The notes beneath the pieces are model-generated. The model was not told where the DNA came from. It was given only the letters and a program-made list of their open reading frames with translations, and did not search any database. From NCBI GenBank assembly GCA_020849475.1, contig JADLGE010000031.1, positions 1 to 64,000 of the forward strand: DNA of 64,000 nucleotides. The letters run 5' to 3'. This DNA comes from Gammaproteobacteria bacterium (lineage in GTDB: Bacteria; Pseudomonadota; Gammaproteobacteria; Ga0077536). Positions within the stretch are counted from its first letter, which is position 1. Each line of letters opens with the position of its first letter. A program made the translations under genes and the position numbers. Shown piece by piece: positions 42,405 through 49,410 of the stretch.

Positions 42405-43379
42405 ATGATGTTCGAAGTACTCAAGGCTGGACTGGAAACGTCCATCCAGGACTGGCCGGGCCGCATCGGCTATTGGAACAAAGGCTTTCCGCCGTCCGGG
42501 CCCATGGATTCATGGTCGTTTCGCCTCGCCAATCTGTTGGTCGGCAACCCGCTCGGCGACGCCGGCCTCGAATGTCAGTTCATGGGGCCGACCCTGCGCT
42601 TCACGCGTGACGGCGTCATCGCGCTGACCGGCGCCGACATGCAGGCCAAGCTCGACGACGTGCCGGTCGCGCCGTGGCAGAGCTTCGCGGTGCGCAGCGG
42701 CCAGACTCTGGCGATGTCTTTCGCCAAGGTCGGCGCGCGCGCTTACATCGCCTTCGCCGGTGGCATCGATGCGCCTTTCGTACTGGGCTCACGCTCGACT
42801 TTTCACAAGGCCGGCGTCGGCGGCCTGGACGGCTATGCCTTGAAGGCCGGTCAACATATTCCGGTGCTGGCTGGGCAAGGTCGTGCCGGGCGCCGCGTGA
42901 AAGAAGCGGCGCGTCCCCCTATCCGCAGCGACAAACGTTGGGATGTGGAAGCCGTGGCCGGGCCCAATGACGACTGGATCGACGCCGACGGCCACGCGCG
43001 TTTCCTCGCCACCGACTGGAAGGTTTCGAGCAAGAGCGATCGCACCGGCTTTCGTCTCGAAGGCCCGCAGTGGACCTTCACCTCCAAGGCCTACAACAAG
43101 CTGCCCGAACATGGCTCGGAACCGGCCAACATCCTCGACCAGGGCTATCCGCTCGGCGCCATCAACCTCGCCGGCCAGACGCCCATCATCCTCGTCAGTG
43201 ACGGTCCGAGCATGGGCGGCTTCATCAACCCCTACACGGTGCCGAGTTGTGCATTCTGGAAACTCGCACAGGCGCGTCCCGCCGAGGTGTTTCGCTTCAA
43301 GGCCGTGAGTGTGCGGGAAGCGCAGGACGGCGCGCAGGCGATCAAGGCGCTGTGCGTGGAAGCGAGTATCGAGGGTTAG
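42405..43379 (+). CDS. biotin-dependent carboxyltransferase family / PxpC-KipA (AHS2) protein
   Basis: A 324-residue partner of the preceding protein. Family blocks are LETSIQDWPGRIGYWNKGFPPSGPMD, NPLGDAGLECQFMGP, ALTGADMQAKLDD, YIAFAGGIDAPFVLGSRSTFHKAGVGG and the C-terminal PIILVSDGPSMGGFINP. It would form the B-C complex of a 5-oxoprolinase or allophanate hydrolase-like enzyme. Two ATG codons (42405, 42408) follow GGAGACAG. Substrate is unproven because the third subunit is absent from the neighbourhood. Confidence 0.87.
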   Translation: MMFEVLKAGLETSIQDWPGRIGYWNKGFPPSGPMDSWSFRLANLLVGNPLGDAGLECQFMGPTLRFTRDGVIALTGADMQAKLDDVPVAPWQSFAVRSGQTLAMSFAKVGARAYIAFAGGIDAPFVLGSRSTFHKAGVGGLDGYALKAGQHIPVLAGQGRAGRRVKEAARPPIRSDKRWDVEAVAGPNDDWIDADGHARFLATDWKVSSKSDRTGFRLEGPQWTFTSKAYNKLPEHGSEPANILDQGYPLGAINLAGQTPIILVSDGPSMGGFINPYTVPSCAFWKLAQARPAEVFRFKAVSVREAQDGAQAIKALCVEASIEG

Positions 43380-43388
43380 CGAACCAGT

Positions 43389-43406
43389 GTCAGGCTGAAG
43401 CCTGAC
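43389..43406. repeat. REP-like palindrome between convergent pxpC-like and trpE
   Basis: GTCAGGC-TGAA-GCCTGAC is a perfect 7-bp stem with a tetraloop, flanked by GT and CCACAG. It lies between two convergent stops and has no U-tract. Palindromes of this composition occur as dispersed repeats in gammaproteobacterial genomes. It may act as a bidirectional transcription boundary. Confidence 0.5.
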
Positions 43407-43439
43407 CCACAGAAGAGAGCAGAATCGCCGGCAAACGCC

Positions 43440-44924
43440 TCAGGCGGCCGGCACCAGGCCGTTCTGCGCCATCGCCACCGCGCGGAAAATCGCGCGGCCC
43501 TTGTTCATGGTCTCTTCCCATTCGAGTGCCGGCACCGAGTCGGCCACCACGCCGCAACCCGCTTCGATGTAGAGCCGGCCTTGATGCATGACCGCCGTGC
43601 GGATGGCGATGGCGGTGTCCATGTTGCCGTTCCATGACAGGTAACCGACCGCGCCGCCGTAGACGCCACGCTTGACCGGTTCGAGTTCGTCGATGATTTC
43701 CATGGCGCGAATCTTGGGGGCGCCCGACAAGGTGCCTACCGGCAAGGTCGCACGCAGCACGTCCATCGCGGACTTGTCGGCGCGCAGCCGGCCTTCGACG
43801 TTCGACGAGATGTGCATGACGTGCGAGTAACGCTCGATGACCATCTTGTCGGTGACTTTCACGCTGCCGGTCTCGGCCACGCGGCCGATGTCATTGCGGC
43901 CGAGATCGATCAGCATCAGGTGCTCGGCGAGCTCTTTCGGGTCCGACAGCAATTCTTTTTCGAGCGCCAGGTCTTCTTCTTCGGTGCGCCCGCGGCGGCG
44001 CGTGCCGGCCAGCGGTCGCGTGGTCACCACGCCGTTTTCGAGGCGCACGAGAATCTCGGGGCTGGAACCGATGACCTGGAAATCGCCGAGGTCGAGGAAG
44101 AACAGGTAGGGGGACGGGTTCAGATGGCGCAGCGCGCGATAGACGTTGAGCGGCGGCAGGTTCAATTCCACCGACATGCGCTGCGCGAGCACCACCTGCA
44201 TCACGTCGCCGTCGACGATGTAACGCTTGATGCGTTCGACGGCCTGCTTGAAAGCATCACTGCCAAATTCTGAATGGAAGTCGACTTCCTCCAGCGGCGC
44301 ACCGGTCGAATGCAGGGGGAATGCCGGCGCCGGCGCCTGCAGACGCGCGGCCAGCGCGCCGAGTTCGCGGCGCGCGTCGTCGAGTAAAGCTTCGTCGCTG
44401 GCGTCGATGTATTTGACCAGCAGGAGTTCGCCGCGCAGGTTGTCGAACACCACGAACTTGTCGACCTGCATGAGATAGATGTCGGGCGTGCCTATCGGGT
44501 CGGGCGGCGTCGAAGCGCGCAGACGCGGTTCGACGTAGCGCACGGTGTCGTAACCGAAGTAGCCGACCAGGCCGCCGCAGAAGCGCGGCAGTTCATCGAC
44601 CGCCGGCGCATGGAAGCGCGTCTGGTACTCGGCGATGTAGGCGAGCGGGTCTTCGCAGTCGAACTGCTCCACCGGCACACCGTTATCGCACACCGACACT
44701 TCGCGTCCACGGACCACGATCGTGCGCACCGCCGGCAGACCGATGATCGAATAACGGCCCCACTTCTCACCGCCTTCGACCGATTCGAGCAGAAACGAAT
44801 GACGCCCCAGCGCGAGCTTGGCGTAGGCGCTGAGCGGGGTGTCGAGGTCGGCCAGCACGCGCCGCGTGACCGGCACGCGGTTGTAACCGGCCGCGCGCAA
44901 TTCTCTGAATCTTTCGGGTGTCAC
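43440..44924 (-). CDS. trpE: anthranilate synthase component I
   Basis: TrpE makes anthranilate from chorismate with TrpG. The 494-residue product has the tryptophan feedback motif LLESVEGG in the N-terminal region, the chorismate-binding blocks QVVLAQRM, YLFFLDLGDFQVIGSSPE and TRPLAGTRRRG, and the catalytic core EHLMLIDLGRNDIGRVA...VEGRL and GTLSGAPKIRAMEIIDELEPVKRGVYGG. The GTG start (MTPERFRELRAAGYNRVP) agrees with TrpE proteins of this group. It is alone: trpG, trpD and trpC are not adjacent within the window. Confidence 0.96.
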   Translation of the reverse strand: MTPERFRELRAAGYNRVPVTRRVLADLDTPLSAYAKLALGRHSFLLESVEGGEKWGRYSIIGLPAVRTIVVRGREVSVCDNGVPVEQFDCEDPLAYIAEYQTRFHAPAVDELPRFCGGLVGYFGYDTVRYVEPRLRASTPPDPIGTPDIYLMQVDKFVVFDNLRGELLLVKYIDASDEALLDDARRELGALAARLQAPAPAFPLHSTGAPLEEVDFHSEFGSDAFKQAVERIKRYIVDGDVMQVVLAQRMSVELNLPPLNVYRALRHLNPSPYLFFLDLGDFQVIGSSPEILVRLENGVVTTRPLAGTRRRGRTEEEDLALEKELLSDPKELAEHLMLIDLGRNDIGRVAETGSVKVTDKMVIERYSHVMHISSNVEGRLRADKSAMDVLRATLPVGTLSGAPKIRAMEIIDELEPVKRGVYGGAVGYLSWNGNMDTAIAIRTAVMHQGRLYIEAGCGVVADSVPALEWEETMNKGRAIFRAVAMAQNGLVPAA

Positions 44925-45040
44925 GGCTGCGATCTCTGCTTCTGCGGGCCGGCGCGGCGGATGTCAGGTGAACGCGCCCGGCGTGGGGCGGCAAGCGTAA
45001 TCCATTCACTGCACCCCAACAAGCAAGGCCCGGAGCGCTA

Positions 45041-45859
45041 TCAAGGTCCGTGGTCCAGCAGTTCCCAGTGCTGTTGTCCGTCTTTCAGGAAGGTGCTTTT
45101 GGAAGTCTCGCTACGCGCGAGTTTGACCAGGCCGACACCGGGCGCGAACCATTCGCGCACTTCGACCGCGACGCTGGCCGTGCCATTGCCGCGGTCCGTC
45201 GGTACCTGGGCCACGCCGTGCCCTTCGATTTCCAGACAGTGGGTGAAGCGGCCGGCCGCCACCTCGACCGTGGCCTCGTCGCCGACCACGCGCATGGCAA
45301 GGGTGACGGGCAGACGGCGTGGAATGATGCGGTCACGGGGTTCAAAAGTGCGACTCTCGACCAGCGCCAGCGTCGATTGGGTCTGCCAGTCGCTGCCGGG
45401 TTTGAGCGTGGCCGGCAGCATCACGCGTGGCGGTGTGTCGCTGTGCGGGCCGCGCATACCGGGCCGCAGGCTCGCGATACGCACCACGGCACCGTCCTGT
45501 CGACGCATATAGTCGGCCGAACCGGCCTGGGCGGTCTGCAGGTGGACGGTGTTGTCCATGCCCGGCGCCAGCCCGGCGTTCTGCATGAGGTAGCGACTGT
45601 GATGTGTTTCGTCCAAGACCGTGGCGTCGACCGCGAAATACCACCAGCGGGGTGCTTGGAGCGGGTAGTAGTCGCCGCTGTCGGTCTTGCAACCGACCAA
45701 GCTCGACACCAGCAGCGCGAGTCCCGTCAGTCGATATCGTGTGCGGTGGGCGTGGGCAGTCGCGAGCAAGCGCTGAGCCTCGGCGTGAAACCTGCGACCA
45801 GCTTGTCGGATGGGGCCGTCCTTGGCCAGCGTCCCGTCACGGCGGGACGGCTCGAGCAT
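45041..45859 (-). CDS. putative lipoprotein of unknown function
   Basis: The product of 272 residues has a lipobox LLVSSLVGC (Cys near residue 57). From the ATG the n-region is 45 residues long, so the real start may be an internal TTG (LLATAHAHRTRYRLTG...), which would give a normal lipoprotein signal peptide. The mature part starts KTDSGDYYPLQAPRWWYFAVDA and continues in a beta-rich domain (RTFEPRDRIIPRRLPVTLAMRVVGDE, EVREWFAPGVGLVKLARSE). The last block (WFAPGVGLVK) resembles outer-membrane lipoproteins of the DUF3108 kind. No partner is evident. Confidence 0.72.
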   Translation of the reverse strand: MLEPSRRDGTLAKDGPIRQAGRRFHAEAQRLLATAHAHRTRYRLTGLALLVSSLVGCKTDSGDYYPLQAPRWWYFAVDATVLDETHHSRYLMQNAGLAPGMDNTVHLQTAQAGSADYMRRQDGAVVRIASLRPGMRGPHSDTPPRVMLPATLKPGSDWQTQSTLALVESRTFEPRDRIIPRRLPVTLAMRVVGDEATVEVAAGRFTHCLEIEGHGVAQVPTDRGNGTASVAVEVREWFAPGVGLVKLARSETSKSTFLKDGQQHWELLDHGP

Positions 45860-45901
45860 CAAAAAATTTGTGTAGCGATAGCGTTATTTTATTTGGCTGT
45901 T

Positions 45902-45918
45902 GCGGGCGTGAGGCCCGC
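45902..45918 (-). terminator. weak terminator-like hairpin
   Basis: GCGGGC-GTGAG-GCCCGC is a 6-bp GC stem directly after the stop of the small gene at 45919-46125. A U-tract is lacking, so it is a weak candidate. Confidence 0.35.
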
Positions 45919-46125
45919 TCAGGAACTCAGCGAATGATCGTTGGTGTAGAAGATGCCGGTCAGCTCCTGCTTTTCGGTCAGGGCCAGGCGCAACAGCACG
46001 CGGGCGCCGATGGCGCGGGCGCGGCTAAATACTTCGTCGGCGGTCTCGAACGGAATGTATTCGCCATTCAGATCCCGGTATCCGTGGAATCGGGCGGACT
46101 GGCTCAGCTTCTTTATTGCATTCAT
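45919..46125 (-). CDS. small hypothetical protein
   Basis: A 68-residue basic-to-acidic protein (MNAIKKLSQSARFHGYRDLNGEYIPFETADEVFSRA...). It has no signal peptide or Cys. GGAGC lies seven bases before the ATG. A frame extension to 46164 lacks a ribosome site. I do not recognise the family; the sequence FETADEVFSRARAIGARVLLRLALTEK suggests a helix-rich fold. Confidence 0.6.
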   Translation of the reverse strand: MNAIKKLSQSARFHGYRDLNGEYIPFETADEVFSRARAIGARVLLRLALTEKQELTGIFYTNDHSLSS

Positions 46126-46449
46126 GGTCGGCTCCGTGGCTCGAATGTCTTCGCCGGTCTCCAAAGCAACAAGCGTTCCACAGGCTGTTGGCGCGATTGG
46201 GCGCGCCCAGGAATGAGAACCGGTAGATGTTTCCAGCGACGTTCTGTGACGGGGTTCGCCCCGCTCCCGCAGTCAATCCTTCAACCGAGTGCGCAGCTTG
46301 TCTCTCGTTGGCGACGCCTTCTCCCGTAGCGGGCAGGCTCGCGGCTCGTGCGCGAGCGCATCCAAGCCGATAGCGGCCGCGCAGCGCTTGTCTTTCGCTT
46401 GCAAGCGATGCTCGCGACCACCGTCCCCTGGTGGCGACACGCGAGGCTG
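46126..46449. other. non-coding structured gap with three dyads
   Basis: No gene is supported in these 324 bases. Structures seen are CTCGCG-GCTCGTG-CGCGAG (46338-46356), the perfect 14-bp palindrome TCGCTTGCAAGCGA (46395-46408), and a nested hairpin 46411-46445 (outer CTCGCG/CGCGAG, inner CCACC/GGTGG) that begins four bases after the VWA gene stop. The two CTCGCG/CGCGAG hairpins share arms. The third could be a terminator without U-tract. The rest may be a decayed repeat. Confidence 0.5.
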
Positions 46450-47634
46450 TCAGTGCTGTTTCTTCAGCGCCTTCATGGCCCGTTCCAGGCCATCAATGGT
46501 AAGCGGGAACATACGGTCCGAGAGCAGCTCCTTGACCATGCCGATGGACGGGATATGGCCCCAGTATTCTTCCGCCTGTGGATTGAGCCATACCGCGTAA
46601 GGGAACACCGCCAGCAGGCGCGCCATCCAGGTCGCGCCCGCTTCTTCATTCCAATGTTCGACGCTGCCACCGACCGCCATGATCTCGTAAGGGCTCATGG
46701 TGCCGTCGCCGACGAACACAATCTTGTGATCGGCGCCGTAGGTGTGCATGACCTTTTGGGTCGGCACCCGCACGTTGGCGCGCATGCTGTTGTCGCGCCA
46801 CACCGTCTCATACAGGAAGTTATGAAAGTAGTAGTGTTCGAGATGCTTGAACTCGCTGCGCGCGGCGGAGAACAGTTCCTCGCACACCCGCACGTAAGGG
46901 TCCATCGAACCGCCGACGTCGAGGAACAACAGAATCTTGGTGGCATTGTGCCGTTCCGGCACCATCTTGATGTCGAGCAGGCCGGCGTTACGCGCGGTCG
47001 AGCGAATGGTGTCGGGCAAATCCAGCTCATCGGCCGCGCCTTCGCGCGCGAAACGGCGCAGCTTGCGCAATGCGAGCTTGATGTTGCGCGTGCCGAGCTC
47101 CACCGAGTCATCGAGATTCTTGAAATCGCGTCGTTCCCACACCTTGGTGGCGCGGCCCTGGCGGCCTTCTTCCTGACCGATGCGCACCCCTTCGGGATTG
47201 TAGCCATGGGCGCCAAACGGCGAAGTGCCGCCGGTGCCTATCATCTTGTTGCCGCCGTGGTGGGCCTTCTTCTGCTCTTCGAGACGCTTGCGCAAGGTCT
47301 CCATGAGCTTGTCCCAGCCACCCAGCGCTTCTATCTGCGCTTTTTCTTCTTCGGTCAGATTGAGCTCTTTCTGCTTCTTCAGCCATTCGAGCGGAATCTC
47401 GCCGAGCAGGTGATCGAACAACATCTCCTGACCGCGGAAGTGCTCACCGAACACCTGGTCGAAGCGGTCGAAGAAGCGCTCGTCCTTGACCAGGGTCGCG
47501 CGCGACAGGTAGTAGAAATCGTTGATGCTGAACCCGCACACGCGCGCTTCGAGCGCGCCCATCAAGGTCAGATACTCGGTGATCGACACCGGTATCTGCA
47601 CCTTGCGCAGCTTGTAGAAGAGTTCAGTTAGCAC
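46450..47634 (-). CDS. VWA domain protein (CoxE-like), partner of MoxR ATPase
   Basis: A 394-residue cytoplasmic protein with a C-terminal von Willebrand A domain. The MIDAS motif is FLDVGGSMDP (near residue 240), where Gly-Gly-Ser replaces the usual D-x-S-x-S first Ser spacing, and IVFVGDGTMSPYEI supplies the third MIDAS loop. An N-terminal helical part (YKLRKVQIPVSITEYLTLMGALE) and a Lys/Glu-rich linker precede it. The GTG start overlaps the MoxR gene end by 11 bases, so the pair is translationally coupled. MoxR-VWA pairs act as chaperones that load cofactors or activate enzymes; the client here is unknown. Confidence 0.92.
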   Translation of the reverse strand: MLTELFYKLRKVQIPVSITEYLTLMGALEARVCGFSINDFYYLSRATLVKDERFFDRFDQVFGEHFRGQEMLFDHLLGEIPLEWLKKQKELNLTEEEKAQIEALGGWDKLMETLRKRLEEQKKAHHGGNKMIGTGGTSPFGAHGYNPEGVRIGQEEGRQGRATKVWERRDFKNLDDSVELGTRNIKLALRKLRRFAREGAADELDLPDTIRSTARNAGLLDIKMVPERHNATKILLFLDVGGSMDPYVRVCEELFSAARSEFKHLEHYYFHNFLYETVWRDNSMRANVRVPTQKVMHTYGADHKIVFVGDGTMSPYEIMAVGGSVEHWNEEAGATWMARLLAVFPYAVWLNPQAEEYWGHIPSIGMVKELLSDRMFPLTIDGLERAMKALKKQH

Positions 47635-48481
47635 CAGTGCGCCTCGACATGAACACCAGGCGCTCGAACAGGTGCATGTCCTGTTCGTTCTTCAGCATCG
47701 CGCCGTAAAGCTTGGGAATGGCGCGACGGGTGTCCTTCTCGCGCAGCGCTTCCGGCGGAATGTCTTCGGCCACCAGGAGCTTGATCCAGTCCAGCAGTTC
47801 CGAAGTCGACGGACGCTTCTTCAAGCCCGGGATATCGCGCAGTTCGAAGAAGCATTCCAGGGCCTCGGCCAACAGGTGCTTCTTGATGTCCGGGTAATGC
47901 ACGCGAACGATGGCATCCATGGTGTCGCGATCGGGGAACTGGATGTAATGAAAGAAGCAGCGACGCAGGAAGGCGTCCGGCAGTTCCTTTTCATTGTTGC
48001 TGGTGATGATGATGATCGGGCGGGTCTTGGCCTTCACCACCTGCTTGGTCTCGTAGACATAGAACTCCATGCGGTCGAGTTCGAGCAACAGGTCGTTCGG
48101 GAATTCGATGTCGGCCTTGTCGATTTCGTCAATCAGCAACACCGGCTGGCCGTCGGCTTCAAAGGCCTCCCACAGTTTGCCTTTGACGATGTAGTTCGAG
48201 ATGTCATGCACTTTGTTGTCGCCGAGCTGCGAATCACGCAGGCGCGCGACGGCGTCATATTCATACAGGCCCTGGGCGGCCTTGGTGGTGGACTTGATGT
48301 GCCACGGGATCAGCGGGCGACCGAGTGAGCGCGCGATTTCCTCGGCGAGCATGGTCTTGCCGGTACCCGGTTCGCCCTTGACGAGCAGCGGCCGCTGCAG
48401 AGTGACGGCGGCATTGACGGCCATCATGAGGTCTTCGGTTACGATGTACGTATCAGTGCCGGAAAATCGTTGGTTCGACAT
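47624..48481 (-). CDS. MoxR-type AAA+ ATPase
   Basis: A 285-residue AAA+ ATPase. Walker A is KGEPGTGKTMLAEEIA (near residue 36), Walker B LLIDEIDKADIEF, sensor 1 IIIITSNNEKELPDAFLRRCFF. The family signature ALRRCFFHYIQFPD is intact. The start MSNQRFSGTDTYIV is chosen by similarity to family members (MSxxRFxGTDxYV); ATGs at 48523 and nearby would add 14 residues or more but have no ribosome site. It is the first gene of the MoxR-VWA pair and divergent from the Sel1 gene, whose possible ATG at 48522 overlaps this upstream region. Confidence 0.93.
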   Translation of the reverse strand: MSNQRFSGTDTYIVTEDLMMAVNAAVTLQRPLLVKGEPGTGKTMLAEEIARSLGRPLIPWHIKSTTKAAQGLYEYDAVARLRDSQLGDNKVHDISNYIVKGKLWEAFEADGQPVLLIDEIDKADIEFPNDLLLELDRMEFYVYETKQVVKAKTRPIIIITSNNEKELPDAFLRRCFFHYIQFPDRDTMDAIVRVHYPDIKKHLLAEALECFFELRDIPGLKKRPSTSELLDWIKLLVAEDIPPEALREKDTRRAIPKLYGAMLKNEQDMHLFERLVFMSRRTGAN

Positions 48482-48521
48482 GTCGCCCACAAATGTTGGA
48501 AGTTCGCGGCCATTGTAAAAC

Positions 48522-49391
48522 ATGGTCGACACCAGGATTCAATCACCATCCGGGGCGTTCGTGCGTATGACGCTGTTGATGATCGCTACCCTTCTGGGGG
48601 TGATGACGAGCGCCTTGGCACATGCTGATCTCGCCAGCGGCCTGGCGGCTTTTCGTGGCGGCGATTACGGTCTGGCCATGAGCCAACTGCAGCCGCTCGC
48701 GAATCAGGGTGAAGCGCAGGCGCAGTTCTATGTCGGTGTTGCCTACCAGAAAGGGTGGGGCGTGATTGCCGATCCAGGCAAAGCGGCGGCGTGGTATCGA
48801 CGCGCCGCGGAGCAAGGCATGAACAAGGCGCAACACAATCTTGCATTGTTGTATCTGCGTGGTGAGGGTGTGGAGGCGGACGCCCTCAAGGCCCGCGAGT
48901 GGTTCGAGCGCGCTGCGCAGCAGGGCGACATGCGCGCCGCGCACGAACTCGGTCTCCTGTATTTCCGCGGCATGGGCGTCGAGCGTGATTACGGCAAGGC
49001 GCGCAACTGGTGGGAAAAGGCCGCTGCGGCCGGTGAAAGCAGCGCCGCCTCCGATCTTGGCATTCTGTTTCGTCGCGGCCAGGGCGGCGTGCCGCGCGAC
49101 GTCGCCGCCAGCATCAAGCTGTGGACCACGGCCGCGCGCGCCGGCCTGCCGGCCGCGCAGAACGCGCTTGGCGCCTGTTATATGAATGGTGACGGCGTGG
49201 AGGCCGACATGCTGGAAGCCTGGGCGTGGTTTCGACTGGCCGCGCAAAGCGGTTTGACGGTCGCCGAGATCAATGCCGAGATGGCGCGTGGTCAGCTCGA
49301 CGAGGCCGGCCAGGCGGCCGCGCGCCGACGCTTCGAATCACTGCGTGCGGAATTGGCGGCGCTGACCGCCGCACAGCCGGCCACGCCCTGA
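48522..49391 (+). CDS. exported Sel1-repeat protein
   Basis: A protein of 289 residues or fewer with five or six Sel1 repeats (VAYQKGWGVIADPGKAAAWYRRAAEQG, LLYLRGEGVEADALKAREWFERAAQQG, LLYFRGMGVERDYGKARNWWEKAAAAG, ACYMNGDGVEADMLEAWAWFRLAAQSG). A signal peptide is present (RMTLLMIATLLGVMTSALAHA). The start is uncertain: ATG 48522 is used, GTG 48561 and ATG 48567 would place the basic residue directly before the hydrophobic core. It is divergent from moxR and convergent with the cNMP/rhodanese gene, ending 20 bases from that gene's stop. Confidence 0.88.
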   Translation: MVDTRIQSPSGAFVRMTLLMIATLLGVMTSALAHADLASGLAAFRGGDYGLAMSQLQPLANQGEAQAQFYVGVAYQKGWGVIADPGKAAAWYRRAAEQGMNKAQHNLALLYLRGEGVEADALKAREWFERAAQQGDMRAAHELGLLYFRGMGVERDYGKARNWWEKAAAAGESSAASDLGILFRRGQGGVPRDVAASIKLWTTAARAGLPAAQNALGACYMNGDGVEADMLEAWAWFRLAAQSGLTVAEINAEMARGQLDEAGQAAARRRFESLRAELAALTAAQPATP

Positions 49392-49410
49392 GCCTCGCGG
49401 CTGCGAGGTC

